In this document: positions 31,721 through 42,965 of the stretch, one piece after another | Layout of the letters: the number at the start of each line of letters is the position of its first letter | Numbering within the stretch: position 1 is the stretch's first letter | Origin: Achatina immaculata | Lineage: Eukaryota; Mollusca; Gastropoda; Stylommatophora; Achatinidae | DNA: 64,000 nt | Assembly (NCBI GenBank): GCA_009760885.1 | Contig: CM019714.1 | Span: 1,052,933-1,116,932 of the forward strand | Direction of reading: 5' to 3' | The notes under the pieces: generated by a model | What the model saw: only the letters and a program-made list of their open reading frames with translations | Database searches by the model: none | What the model was told of the DNA's origin: nothing | Made by a program: the position numbers and the translations under genes

Positions 31721-32480
31721 TACTGGCATAAAGGGAGAAGAATTTTAACTCCCTAAGATGGAGAGAATATACTTCTGGAACTTTCAGTAACGTTCACGAG
31801 TCTTGTCTGTGGTCAAACTGACTTGGTAGGCTGAACTGGTACCGTACAGAAAATCTAATTATCACGTGAAAGGCAGAGAGGAGTTTCTAGGTCTTATCAT
31901 CATACGATGGTGGGTGGTATGAGACAAATGAGTGAAATATCACGTGATTTCACAGCGTTGCCGGGAAATATAAAAACAGAGGAGGCTCAGAGAAAGAGAA
32001 TCTCAGACAGAAAAGACTTAAGAGTAGAGTTAGAGTTTTCCAGTCATGGCTGAGAGGTAGAACCTCGATTTTTGTTCTAGTTGTTGTAAGAATTGGACCA
32101 TGGCTCAGTTACGTAAAGTACTGTTGGTTGTCCTTGTGGACGCAGTGGTGTAGGATTTAGGTTGAAGGGGTTTTGTTGATCTGTTGATTTCTATAGTTTG
32201 GATCAGTGGGTATTAGGATATTAGTCTGTAAGTACGTCTTGAGTCTTATTTTGTCCTATGGCGGGAATAACTCCCTTGCCCGGACATTGGCTCTATGTAT
32301 TTTGTTGAGTTGTCTGTTTTCCTTGATTTATTTATTTCACAGTACGTCATCCACATACAATTCTCATATTGTTTTGATTGATCTTTGAAACTGTAAGACT
32401 GGAGACTCTGTCGTGATACGTGTACATTTCTTGTATCGTATTGAAGAATGACAGGATGGTTATCATTAGTCTTGTGGTCA
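31721..32480. other. Interior of the TIR element, no recognised gene
   Basis: No coding feature recognised. GGGAAATATAAAAACAGAGG near 31962 resembles a TATA box, and could belong to an LTR or to promoter sequence, but no LTR borders could be found. Confidence 0.3.
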
Positions 32481-32662
32481 AGGTTATCTATATTGTTCAA
32501 AAAAAGGAAACACAACACTACTGCAGTCGTAATGGACACCAAATTTCAAACTTGTATCAAAATTTTATTTTACCAAATTAATGTTTCAGTCTTGGCATGA
32601 AGAAATGATGTTAATTAAATTTGGTTTGAACTTTTATTCTTTGCAATTGAGGCCTCCGTTTC

Positions 32663-33623
32663 ACTAAGATGTATGGCCTCCTCTGGCCTGTATCAGAGAA
32701 CGACATCTCCTTGACATGGATCTGATTAGCCGTTGGATCTATTGTGGGATGGCTGCCCACTCTTTCCGCAGTGCAAGAGACAACTGTCGAAGATTGGCTG
32801 GCGCGACGTCTCGCTGGCGGACTTGTCTGTTGAGTTCATTCCATAAATGTTCTATTGGGTTAATGTCTGCTGACATGGATGGCCACGGAATTGTCTGGAC
32901 GTTGTTGTCAGCGAGGAACTGGGTGGTGAGTTGTGCCACATGAGGTCGAGCGTTATTCTGCTGAAAAATCGACCCTGGTGCAGGCAGAAGTGGAACGATG
33001 TGATAACGAAAATTTTCAGCGACGTATCGTTGGGTATTCAGGTGTCCTTCAATGTGCACATGGTCACTTCTTCCCATGAATTTGATCGTCCCCCACACCA
33101 GTACACCTCCACCGCCATGTGGAGGAGCCTCATCCACGATTGACGATGATGGTTCGCCCACTGCAGTCGGTTCTGGCGATGCCGGTACGTAAGAACAGGA
33201 CCTCTGTGGGGTCTTCTATCCAAAGACCAGCGTCATACAGCTGGTTCCTGACCGGTTGATCTGAAATTCGACGAGCTGCTGTCATTGACTAGACTGTTGA
33301 GAACGCAGATGTAAATCGATTCCTGAGGTGACTCAGCCGTATGAAGGAGAAATTGTGACTTCGTCAGTAGTTCTGACTATGGGTTTTCCACTGCGCGGCC
33401 GGTCTGCAACTGAGACAGTTTCTTGAAATCGTCTCCAAAGGCGACTAATGCTGCTTCTAACCACATTAAATTGTCTGGCCACTACACTTTGTGACTGTCC
33501 AGTCTGTAAGCGTCCAATGATAATGAGTCCTTGTTCTGTAGTGAGATGAGCCATACTTGCGCATTGAATTTTCATATGAACTGATTCGATGAGCGTCAAT
33601 CTTTTATAGGCATTCAATAACAT
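32663..33623 (-). pseudogene. Tc1-like transposase, inactivated
   Basis: Minus-strand pieces: MAHLTTEQGLIIIGRLQTGQ and SVVARQFNVVRSSISRLWRR (paired HTH DNA-binding domain), RPRSGKPIVRTTDE (GRPR-like hook), then HRQNRLQWANHHRQSW, GGGGVLVWGTIKFMG, IFQQNNARPHVAQLTTQFL and MSADINPIEHLWNELNRQVR, with a C-terminus RSLIQARGGHTS. It matches the whole Tc1 layout of about 320 residues. Defects: the block with the first catalytic Asp (usually DESRF) is deleted between RQSW and GGGG; the second Asp is Asn (QNNARPH where QDNARPH is usual); there are frameshifts and an in-frame TAG after AAIPQ. The third acidic position (ADINPIEHLWNE) remains. Confidence 0.88.
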
Positions 33624-34284
33624 GGTCAGTGAGTTTTGTGTTCAGTAAGTTTCACGGGATTCTCGTGAACCTGTCATGAGTTATTGTCAAAAATGCTGTT
33701 TTGATTAGTGTCGCTGTTCTGTGCTCATGATTCATCTGCTGAGTACAATTCAGGTCAGCACGTGAAGTTGATGTCCAAGTGAACGTTTCAGGCAATTTGC
33801 CCTTCTGTGATCAGCAAACTTCAGTTTAAATCGCAAAATCTTATTTGATGCGTTTCTTTTTATTTGAACAGTATATACTGAATGGCGTGATTTTGTTGAG
33901 AATCTAGGTGTGCTGTTACTTTGCATGTAGTCTAGTAACAATTTGGTGGATTCCAATTCTTGGAATAGTTAACTTGAGTAGTAAAGAGAAAATTACACTC
34001 GTCCAGTAAAACACACATAGCTGCCCAATCTAACGTGTTCTTGTTTTAGGCATTCTTCCTTCAATGGCATCACTATCTTATGTCAGTGGCTTTCAATTTG
34101 TCAATAAATAAACAAGTACTATTCTTGTGTAGAGAAAAAGAGTACCACAACAACAACAAACAAAACAAAAGAAATAATACCATCTTGTATAGTATCGTGT
34201 CAGGCTATATTCTGCTTTAACTGGCGCCACGATCCTCTACTATCTTACACAGTTCCTGGCAGGGACGTCCAGGACCAAGCGAAG
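33624..34284. other. Interior of the TIR element, no recognised gene
   Basis: Sequence upstream of the Tc1 transposase; it probably includes that element's own 5' terminal region, but I could not identify a matching inverted repeat pair. Confidence 0.3.
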
Positions 34285-34485
34285 AAACTGTGACTCGTTT
34301 TAGAGAAGCATACCACTGGAGCCCCCGCCTTCATCCCGGAACTTCACATACCACTTCTTGATTCTGTTGAAAGCAGGCGCTGCCTTCTAGGATTCTGCTC
34401 GAAATCGTCGCTGCATAGTCACAACGAACGAGGTTCTTGCGTACTCCAAAACACAAAATGACTGTTCAAGTTTACTGAACGCCAT
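34285..34485 (-). pseudogene. Transposase N-terminus (helix-turn-helix), right copy
   Basis: The minus strand from ATG at 34485 reads MAFSKLEQSFCVLEYARTS, FVVTMQRRFRAES, a stop, AAPAFNRIKKWYVKFRDEG. It is an inverted paralogue of 31537-31720. The two copies differ by several substitutions and by different inactivating stops, so they have diverged for some time. The catalytic domain is absent. Confidence 0.55.
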
Positions 34486-34564
34486 ATTTGCTACTGCTGC
34501 CTCCTAGTGGCAAACCAAACAGCTCTGCACGTGGGCTTTATTAAAAAGAAAATGCAACGAGTTT

Positions 34565-34750
34565 ATCTTTCTCCTCTCTCCCTCTCTCTCTTCCTCTCTC
34601 TCTTCCTCTCTCTTCTCCTCTCTCTTCCTCTCTCTTTTCCTCTCTCTCTTCCTCTCTCTCTCTTCCTCTCTCTCCCTCTCTCTCTTCCTCTCTCTCCCTC
34701 TCTCCTCTCTCTCCCTCTCTCTCCCTCTCTCTCTCCCTCTCTCTCTCTTA
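34565..34750. repeat. (TC)n-rich low-complexity tract
   Basis: About 185 bp of CTCTCTTCC/CTCTCCC repeats within the right end of the TIR element. It expands this end relative to the left. Both strands are open for long stretches as a compositional by-product. Confidence 0.9.
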
Positions 34751-35157
34751 GGGTAAGAATAATCATGACCCGGTACGTAGTTTATTTCTTGCGAATTTTT
34801 TAACTGTTTCACTAAAATTATGAAAAACCCTGTATATATAACGTCAATCCCAAACTTAGACTGATAAACTACAACAAGGCAACCTTGACCTGAGGGACAG
34901 GGAGCGAGAGCCACAGCGACTACTCAAATACTTACTCGTAAAGACTGGCACAGGTCACGTTGTACGTAACCATTGTTGTATGTCTGGAGCTTCTTTCAGT
35001 AACAACAAATACATCCAGACGCATTGTCATGTTGTTTACCACTTGTTCAAAAAACAATACGGGAACCTTCAAAGAAAATAAAAAACGGTCGAGCATGCAA
35101 CGAGTTCTTGTTTTCTTAAATGTTGCACAAACGTGTTAAACTGTGACAGGTGCTACT

Positions 35158-35395
35158 TTGGGTGTAGTGGTTAGTGCACTCGCCAGCCCATCAGAAGATG
35201 CTTGGTACAGTCTCTAACTTGGGCGGTACTTTTTAGAATCCAACGGGCAGCAGGATCAACCTGGCCTCAAGAAATGGATAACTGGGGCTTCAGCAGAAAG
35301 ACAGGCAGTACGAACTGGTACAGGCTGGTACACCTACCTTAAAATCTTTACTGGCCTATAAATGTGATGGCACTAACATTTCAAACCCTTTGTCC
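35158..35395 (+). mobile_element. tRNA-derived SINE, copy 3
   Basis: The head has a clear A box (GTAGTGGTTAGTGCACTCGC at about 35169-35188) and a strongly degraded B box. The body ends with TGATGGCACTAACATTTCA, matching TGATGGCCCTAACGCTTCA in SINE copy 2. The oldest-looking of the three copies. Confidence 0.55.
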
Positions 35396-35826
35396 ATGCA
35401 AGTGGCACAGGACAAAACTTTATATGTACCGTGTGCTAAGGGACTCTTTGCTCTCACAGATATGTAAGGATAGTCAGTCAGATTGGTAATTAGGTAGACA
35501 GGCAAACTATCAGACAAATTTGTATGTAGACAGACTGATAGACAGACAGTCAAGAATGTATGACCTACGTTCAGTCTTTTATCTTTCTACATCGACTCTC
35601 GCAGACATTCAATCAGACAGACAGATATCTTGACTAAAGATATAGACAGAATAAATACAGAGACAGGCAGATTAGATATAGAGACAAATGTTTACTGAGA
35701 TGGAAATAGACAGGTGGGCAAAGACACAGACAGATAGAAACTGGATGGATGGATGGATGGATGGATGGATGGATGGATGGATGGATGGATGGATGGATGG
35801 ATGGATGGATGGACAAACAGGCATGC

Positions 35827-35900
<74 letters not shown>

Positions 35901-36270
35901 TACAGTCAGACATACAGTCAGACAAACATACAGTCAGGCAGACAGATAGGCAGACAGATGCACTTACTGATCCTAGTTCTGAAACAACAGTAGGAATTAG
36001 CCTGAGTTGAAAAAATATGTTGCCAGGGTTCTCATATTGGACCTCTCCCAGCGTGTCGAATACACCGTTTAAGGTTGTCTGAAGACTGCACGTGTCTTGT
36101 GAGGTACCTTAATTTGAATCAGATGGTGTTACCTTGACTTTAATATAGCGCCAGCATACAACATGTGAAACTTTCTTTTCTTCTTTTTTTTATTTGCAAA
36201 GTATTATGAACCACACGTAACAATTAGTAGATACGCTAGCGCCTTAAGAGAAAAACAAACTTTTTAGTCT
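35396..36270. repeat. GACA/GATA/GGAT tetranucleotide-rich region
   Basis: No gene. Includes dispersed ACAGACAG units (35470-35720), an uninterrupted (GGAT)n of about 70 bp (35743-35812) and an uninterrupted (GATA)n of about 70 bp (35828-35900), then more CAGACA units to about 35960. The remainder to 36270 is unassigned. Confidence 0.85.
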
Positions 36271-36679
36271 ATATCATCATCATCATCATCATCATCATGT
36301 GCCTAGTCGACTAGCGTTGGCTATTATGCTTCTCCAGAGTACACGATCCTTCATGCAGGCCATCAGCTCAGTTGGTGATCTTCTCTCACACTATCCCGTC
36401 AGACTGTCCAGTATCATTTCTCTTGGTCTTCTTCTTCATCTTCTTCCTTCTATTTTTCCTGTTGTTATAATATTTTCCGGTAGACTCAGAGAGCGAGGTG
36501 GGGTAGTAGGTGGCTCTACTACTCCTATAAAGTGCCTCAGGTGCTCAGTGAAGGGAATACCAGGCGGGTCAGAGGGCTGCCTTGCGGGTAGGACAGGAAG
36601 TCCAAAGGCTAGCGGAGAGTCCGTACACAAACCGACAGAAGGCAACGGGAAACCACTGTTGTAGTTCCCAAGAATAGTT

Positions 36680-37846
36680 ATGCTTGAACAGAATAATCGA
36701 TTCATCATGAACAACGTTAATGGATGTTCCTCTGGAACAGCCTCGTCCGGTAGGGCAGCTCACGAGCCACAGGTGACGCCAGATCGTCATCAAGCTACTG
36801 GTGGCAAAACTAACAAGTTCAAAATAGCAACATGGAATGTTAGAATATTATTCCAGGCTGGGAAATTAGAAAATGTAAAGATGGAAATGGAAAGGATGAA
36901 GATCAACATATTAGGAATGAGTGAAGTTAGATGGACAGGTGCAGGGAAGATAAACTCAGATAAATATACAATAATATATTCAGGAAGTGATAAATATGAA
37001 CGAGGAGTAGGAATTATATTTGATGAAAAAACGGCAAGGACAATTGTAGGATATTTGGACATCTCGGACCGAGTCCTGCTAGCCCAACTGAAAGGACAAC
37101 CAATAAACATAAATATTATACAAGTGTACGCTCCAACATCTGAAAGCTCTGAAGAAGATGTACAGCTATTTTATAATGACATAGAGACAGCACTAAAACA
37201 CACAAAGTCACATGAAAGTACCATAGTCATGGGAGATTTTAATGCCAAAGTTGGTAAAGGAAGAACTTCAGACATCGTTGGTGACTATGGACTGGGGGAG
37301 AGGAATGACAGAGGTTATAAATTAATTGAATGGGCAAGAATACACAGCATGGTTGTAGGAAACACCTGGTTTAAACAACATTCTCGAAGACTGGCAACGT
37401 GGTGCAGCCCAGACAAAAAGACTTTTAACCAGATAGACTACATATTAATCAACAAACGATTCCGCAATCCATTACTGACAACAAAAACCATGCCAGGAGC
37501 TGACTGCAATAGTGACCATGATCCACTCTGTGGAAAAGTTAGAATAAAACTAAAGAAAGCGGGCAGAAAAGTGAAAAATATCAAACTGAATACAGAACTT
37601 CTTAAAAATGACCAAAAACTGCGAGAACAATACAAAGTTATTATAACAAATAGATACAATGCAATAGCAAAGATAAATAGTATAGATGAACAATGGGAAA
37701 TGTTAAGAGATTCTATCCACCAAACTGTTAAGGAGATAATACCACCAAAAAAAGAAGCCCCTAAAAATAAATGGATGACAGACGACATTTTAGGACTGAT
37801 GGATAAGAGGAGGAGGAGTAAAAATAATGAGGAAAAATATAAATAA
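36680..37846 (+). pseudogene. LINE B1 apurinic-type endonuclease domain
   Basis: A 388-residue frame encodes the EEP/APE nuclease of an RTE-like LINE, cleaving target DNA for target-primed reverse transcription. Catalytic motifs are visible: KIATWNVRIL (Asn), NILGMSEVRWTG (Glu), IIQVYAPT, TIVMGDFNAKVG (Asp/Asn), NQIDYILI and CNSDHDPLCG (Asp-His). The first about 45 residues before KFKIATWNV are a variable leader; the start at 36680 is simply the first ATG in this frame. The frame stops at 37846 where a small indel shifts reading into the RT, which should be fused. Relatives appear in databases as craniofacial-development-protein-2-like sequences. Confidence 0.88.
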
Positions 37847-39372
37847 AGAAATAAAACGCAAATGCAGAGAAGCAAAAGAAGTGTGGTTAAATGAACAATG
37901 CAGACAGATAGAGGACTCTCATATTAAAGACAGCAAAAACATGCACAAACGAATTAATGAACTCACAGGCAGGAAAACAAAATATACCACAGGATGCCTG
38001 AAATCGAAAGAAGGTAAAATGTTAATGGGAAAAGAAGACATTGTGGACAGGTGGACAGAGTATATCGGTGAGCTATATGGAGGAGAAAGACCAGAATTAA
38101 CAACAGATACTGAAAACTGTGAGGGACCACCAATACTTGAAGATGAAATCATAGATGCCATCAAACACATGAATAAAGGAAAAGCGACTGGGCCTGATAA
38201 TATAACAATAGAAGAAATAGAGGCACTAGAGGAGACAGGAATAAAAATAATAACCAAGTTACTGAATGACATTTACAACAGTGGTTATATTCCCAGTGAC
38301 CTGATTAAATCCACGTTTATAGCACTACCAAAGAAACCAGGTGCAAAGGCGACCACCGGACTATCAGCCTCTCATGCCACATAACGAAGCTACTTCTGAG
38401 AATAATTATGAGAAGAACAAGGAAAAAGATAAAAATGGAAATAGCAGATGAACAGTTTGGATTTGTTGAAGGAAAGGGAAGACACAATGCCACTTATGCT
38501 TTACGAACACTAACAGAAAGAGCTTTAGAAGTACAGAAAGATCTCTACTTATGCTTCATTGATTACACCAAGGCATTTGACAAGGTGAAACATAATGAAA
38601 TTATTAAAATGCTTGAAGGCATCAATATAGACGGCAAAGACCTGAGGATTGTAAAACATCTATACTGGCAGCAAGAAGCAGCAGTTCGAGTTGAAAATAG
38701 AATTGGAAAATAACAACCTATAAAACAAGGGGTGCGACAAGGATGTGTACTATCTCCAGACCTTTTTTCTCTGTATAGCGAGAATATTCTAAGAACAATC
38801 ATCACAGAACCAGGCATAAAAATTGGAAGATACAATATTAACAACCTTTGGTATGCTGACGACACAGTACTGATAGCTGAGAACCAACAACACCTGCAAA
38901 ATCTCTTGGATAAAGTGGCCAAAGAAAGTGAACAGAAAGGCCTTACTTTGAACATCAAAAAGACAGAGACTATGGTTATATCTAAGAAACAGAATCCACC
39001 AGCATGCAGTATTAAGTTAAACGGAACTATTCTAAAGCAGGTGCAGAAATTCAAATACCTTGGAGCAGTAATAACTTCAGATGGGGAATGCAGAACAGAA
39101 ATTAGGAACAGAATAGGCCAAGCAAAGACTGCATTTCAGAGAATGAGAAACATATTATCCAACACATCGTTATCAATGAATGTTAGAAAACGAGTCCTAA
39201 AATGCTATATTGAACCTATCTTGTTATATGGAAGTGAATCATGAACAATAGGCAAGTCTGCACAAAAATCATTGGAAGCAGCAGAAATGTGGTTTATTAG
39301 AAGAATGTTGCGAATCCCCTGGACAGCAAAAATAACTAATGAAGAATGTATGAGAAGAGCTGGAGAGACAAA
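37827..39372 (+). pseudogene. LINE B1 reverse transcriptase, frameshifted
   Basis: Continuation of the polyprotein. Pieces in order: INKEIKRKCREAKEVWLNEQ, MNKGKATGPDNITIEEIEA (fingers), DLIKSTFIALPKKPGAK, then a 5-bp deletion near 38348 relative to B3; [36 protein letters not shown] (motif A), [19 protein letters not shown] (motif B), [18 protein letters not shown] (YADD at 38852-38863), [16 protein letters not shown], and MWFIRRMLRIPWTAKI. A TAA replaces a Tyr codon at 38711 (B2 has TAT) and a TGA replaces Trp at 39242. The RT is inactive in this copy. Confidence 0.88.
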
Positions 39373-39379
39373 CCATGCG

Positions 39380-39425
39380 GGCCGTATATGACGTTTAGCG
39401 GCACGGGAAGGATGTAAGTGTAAGT
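39380..39425 (+). mobile_element. LINE family F terminal scrap
   Basis: TATATGACGTTTAGCGGCAC followed by GGGAAGGATGTAAG is the plus-strand equivalent of the family F 3' end at 11200-11230 and 58097-58130. It immediately flanks LINE B1. Confidence 0.6.
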
Positions 39426-40611
39426 TTATTTGCTCATTAACGTCTTTAGAAGTGTTAAAAACAACTTTGTTTCCCTAGTGGTATATGTGTGGTGACTCAT
39501 GCTGTAAGGAGCGACATCCAAATAAAAGAAACTTCACTAAGCTTAACTCTAAGATCAAGATCTTAGAAAACACGCCTTGTTTAATCACTTTCACGATCAA
39601 ACAGACAAACACCTCGGAAACTTCCATACGTCTATCCTCTAGGTTTCCCACAGCTATTCATTCTCCAGAAATCCCGTGAAGAAGCCCTCCTTGTGATCAA
39701 GTTCAGTAACAGCTCACTCACGTGACCAAATAACAAGAGTTCACATCGTTACTTACTTAAAGGTGTGTTATAGTAAGACCTGAATAGCCAGGTCACATAC
39801 AGAACTCATATACTGCTATAACTGGAATGATTTTAGTTAAAATACCAGAGTTTCACACCATGTACTTGTAACTACAAATTGCAGGGACACAGACTAATAA
39901 AGCTGCGTATTCTGCAATCATATTACGTCTGACGATTATGTTTAACAAAAGATAAACGCAAGAAAACGTTTTTCAGTTATTTAATGAGTTTCGTTTACAT
40001 ACTTTTTTAGTTAGCGAATTTTCCGTCGACATAAACGCATTTTCGTTTTCATTTCCTCGTAAAATAACATTGAGTACTGATATACAGTTCGTCTTACCAT
40101 GTCCAAATAAGCCACATGATATTAGAAGTATCTCAAAACTTCTCAACATCATGGCTACCCTGCAGAGTGGTCTGCAGAGATATAAAGTCGGATTGTGCAT
40201 GCGTTTACCTTAAATGTCTGGTGTTTTTGTTTTTAAATCTCTATTTAAAAGTGCAAAAGAAATTTATGTTTCTGAAATTCGTTCGCCTAAAAATGTAAAA
40301 GTCATGTTTTATTTCAAGTGTCTCCTACAGCGATATTAAACAACACTGAGTGTGTTATTTCATTAAATTATATGAGGTATATGTTATCATATAACAAAGA
40401 TTCCTCAAGAGACTGTACTTATTTGACAGACAGAAGAGAACATTTTGGATTCTAATGCGTCAAACGGATGCTTGTAACTGCGGATATTTTAGAACTCTTT
40501 GTATTAAATATATTTAGATTGTACATGTCTGCGATACGACGTAAACTTCAAATATCTCTTATATATAAATCATTTCCGTTTGTCTTTCACTCATTCGTAA
40601 TGAATCCATCG
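39426..40611. other. Intergenic stretch, no recognised feature
   Basis: About 1.2 kb without recognised coding sequence, repeat array or transposon end. Confidence 0.4.
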
Positions 40612-40916
40612 TAATCTGTTCAGCTTCAAGACATTTTAAGTTCAGTCTTATTCCTAGCTCTCCGTTCTCCTCTGTTGGTACCCTTTATAGGTCCGAAGAT
40701 TATTCTTATGGTCATGTTCTCGAAGACCTACAATTGTTCGTCTTTCTTTGTTGTACTTCTCATTTCCGATCCACACATGATGGCTAGTCTTATTATGCTT
40801 GTGTATGTTGTTATCTTGATATTGTAGGACAGGAATTTAGATTTTAACAGGTGTTGCGAGACTAAGTATATTTTGTTTCCCTGTCTGTACTCTACTTTTA
40901 ATTTCCTTATTTACGA
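40612..40916 (-). mobile_element. LINE family H copy H4 fragment
   Basis: The minus strand matches the H3 region 29640-29970: VVNKEIKSRVQTGKQNIL, IVGLREHD and NLRTYKGYQQRR-type remnants, and LKLNRLRW. Both ends are truncated. At 40916 it is abruptly replaced by Tigger transposase sequence on the opposite strand. Confidence 0.65.
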
Positions 40917-41992
40917 CTGGTTCTTTTCTTTCGACAATAAAATGAACAGAGTGAACAGAAAAGTTTTGTTGTTCGTTGATAACTGTCTGGGGCATGTTGA
41001 CGTCACCAATCTGGTGGCCACAAAGCTTGTTTTCCTGGCGCCTAACACAACCAGCGTGCTGTAGCTGTACGTCCAAGGTATTATTTACGCCTTCAAGCAA
41101 CAGTACAGAATAGTGCATCATGTGCTGTGTGCTGTGGAACAAAAGCGCGTCGCCGAGTTCGACTTCAAGACAGCGATTAATGTTATGGATGCTGCAAGAA
41201 TAGCGTCTGGTAGTCAGTGAATGTGATCTGCTTTCGTAAATCACATTTTACTTTCTTACCCGAGCCATTGATCCATAGAACTGCCGGTGATATTTATGAC
41301 TTTCCCCTGGACTTGATCATGGAAGAAGACTGGGCGACAATTTCTGATGGTAATGTTACGTTTGACGTTTGATCATTTCATTTCAGCTCACGACGGTTTG
41401 CAGGCGGCTGAAGTGTATTCAGTTGAAGAGATCGTCGCTAGTTGACGACGGTTTGCTGGCGGCTGAAATGCATTCAGTCGAAGAGATCGTCGCTAGCTGA
41501 AGTAAAAGCAAGGTAGACAGCAACGCTGAGTATATCACTGATGACTCCAGAGAGCCTGTCCCGGGCCAGACATCCACAAAACCTGTTTCTTATACTCTTG
41601 TTCATGTTCGGTATGACTGATGTGACGCAGGACGTTTTTAAAGCTGTGGCAAGCTTAAGTGACTTTGTGGTTAATAGAACAGTTATCACTGCACAACCCA
41701 AAATCACACATATTTTACTGCTTCTTGTGAAAAGACAGACGCTGCTTGATTTTAATGTTACCCATACTGTAATTTAATGACTAAGATTTACTGTATTTTT
41801 GTGATTAATACACCTTGTGTCCGATGATGACAGCTTCAGCTGTTTGTTACGTGTTTAATGCAGCAAATGTGGGACACACTTATTCTGGTGCAGTTAAAGC
41901 CCTTGTAATTGACGCCGCTTAATGTCAACTCCACTTAATGTCACCATAGTTTGACGCTTACACCGATGTGACATTAAGTGGGTTCGACTGCA
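40917..41992 (+). pseudogene. pogo/Tigger transposase remnant with 3' TIR
   Basis: The plus strand encodes RKVLLFVDNCLGHVDVTNL (DDE domain with the DNC Asp), KLVFLAPNTTSVL, QGIIYAFKQQYR and a C-terminus around SVEEIVAS and LSDFVVNRTVITAQPK. This is the typical PNTTSVLQPMDQGII layout, but the QPMDQG segment reads *LYVQG here, losing the second catalytic Asp and adding a stop. The N-terminal CENP-B/HTH domain is absent. A tandem 63-bp duplication occurs at about 41390-41500. The 3' end (41945-41992) closes with GACATTAAGTGGGTTCGACTG, a Tigger-like terminus (CAGTCGAACCCAC in reverse). Confidence 0.75.
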
Positions 41993-42064
41993 TATAAAAC
42001 ATATATCCTAATAATATAAAATACATTAAATAATCAATAACAAAATAATTTATATGCAAATAAT

Positions 42065-42965
42065 GTAGTTTCTTAAAAAATCATCATCATCAGTCCTCTG
42101 TACTCCCAATGAAGCATAATTCATTCATTCATTAAGCTTTCCATGTCATTGCGACTCATAGCTGCAGACAAGACTTGTCTCTTTCTTCTCTTTTCTTGTT
42201 CTTCTTCTTCTTCAAACTGTCCACTCCGAGCGCTCTTAGGTCTTCCTCCAGGTTGTCACGCCAAAGTTGTCTGTCTGCTTCCTGGTCTATCTCTGTTAAT
42301 CACTTAGATATAACATTTTTTTTCTGTCTACTCTCGTGTATCCTCTCAACTGTCAGTCTGTTGTTTTTCATAACGATAGTTAAAAGTGGAGACGGGAATA
42401 ATGTGCGTATTTCTTTGTTATTTCTGATTTTTCATTCTTGTGATATAGGATCTTTAATTGGTCTAAAAAAATTTTAAGATTCTGTTTTCAGATATCTGTA
42501 TCTGTGCTTCATCTTGTTTTGTGGTGCTCCATGTTTCTTGTCAATATAAGACAACTGGTCTAATATGTGTCTTGCACATGTTTAGTCTTGTGTTGCGGGA
42601 CAGGATATTTTTATTGCAAAAAGTGTTTAAGGGCAAAATAAGTGTTATTTCCTTCTTGTATTCTAGCAATAATTTCATCTCTTACAATGTTGGAGCTATT
42701 GAATAATGCCCCCAGGTATTTATACGAATCTGTTCTTTTAATCTTTACACCTTCTACTTGGATCTGGTTGTCTTGTTTTTCTTTTCTTTTTTTTTTTTTT
42801 TTTGGCCTTGCTATTCTCGTGTATTCAGTTTCCACATAATTTATCTTTACACCACTTTTTCTGCTTGTTCTTGCAGATGTTTGTGGTCTCTGTAACGTTT
42901 CTCCTCCAATATCATCCGCATATCCTAATTTTCTCGTTCTATCATTAGCGATTTGTTACTTATTT
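42065..42965 (-). pseudogene. LINE family G, RTE-like C-terminal half
   Basis: The minus strand reads LGYADDIGGETLQRPQT (YADD box), VETEYTRIARPKKKKKRK, QVEGVKIKRTDSYKYLGALF, EIIARIQEGNNTYFALKHFL and, across several stops, a tail ending LSAAMSRNDMESLMNE with an (AATG)n tail at 42120-42139. The order YADD, KYLG, then a basic C-terminus and short-repeat tail identifies an RTE-like LINE distinct from A, B and F. At 42966 family F sequence takes over. Confidence 0.7.

Larger units (their letters stand above)
31393..34832. mobile_element. TA-flanked TIR element with inverted transposase ends
   Basis: The left end TA|CAGGGTTTATATATA (31393) and right end ...AAAACCCTG|TA (34832) are inverted. The subterminal sequence is also inverted-repeated: AAAACTACGTAACGGGTTATGATTATTC (31425-31450, split by small changes) against 34765-34795 on minus. 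The homology continues inward through a transposase N-terminus (31537-31720 plus; 34285-34485 minus). TA flanks plus a CAGGGT terminus fit the Tc1/mariner superfamily. The structure is either a foldback-type element with ends of about 350-550 bp or two opposed truncated copies that captured 2.5 kb, including a Tc1 pseudogene. Confidence 0.5.
36272..39372 (-). mobile_element. LINE B1, twin-primed (5'-inverted) insertion
   Basis: One end (36272-36477) is the family B 3' terminus in minus orientation with an (ATG)n tail. Directly joined at 36477/36478 is the complete 5' region of the same LINE in plus orientation, running through endonuclease and RT to 39372. There it stops about 70 bp short of the point where the minus piece begins. 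This is exactly the product expected from twin priming: an inverted 5' segment abutting a sense 3' segment with a small deletion between the two priming points. Family B is RTE-like (endonuclease-RT polyprotein, short triplet tail). A family F terminal scrap (39380-39425) flanks it. Confidence 0.8.

Noticed and set aside
31800..32480. Possible solo LTR around a TATAAAA near 31965
   Set aside because: No TG...CA borders, target duplication, primer-binding site or polypurine tract could be identified.
34504..34914. Arg/Glu-rich 136-residue frame
   Set aside because: Encoded by the (TC)n tract; RERE-type composition is typical of GA repeats.
35634..35925. Ser-Ile-His-Pro repeat frames
   Set aside because: Generated by GGAT and GATA tetranucleotide runs.
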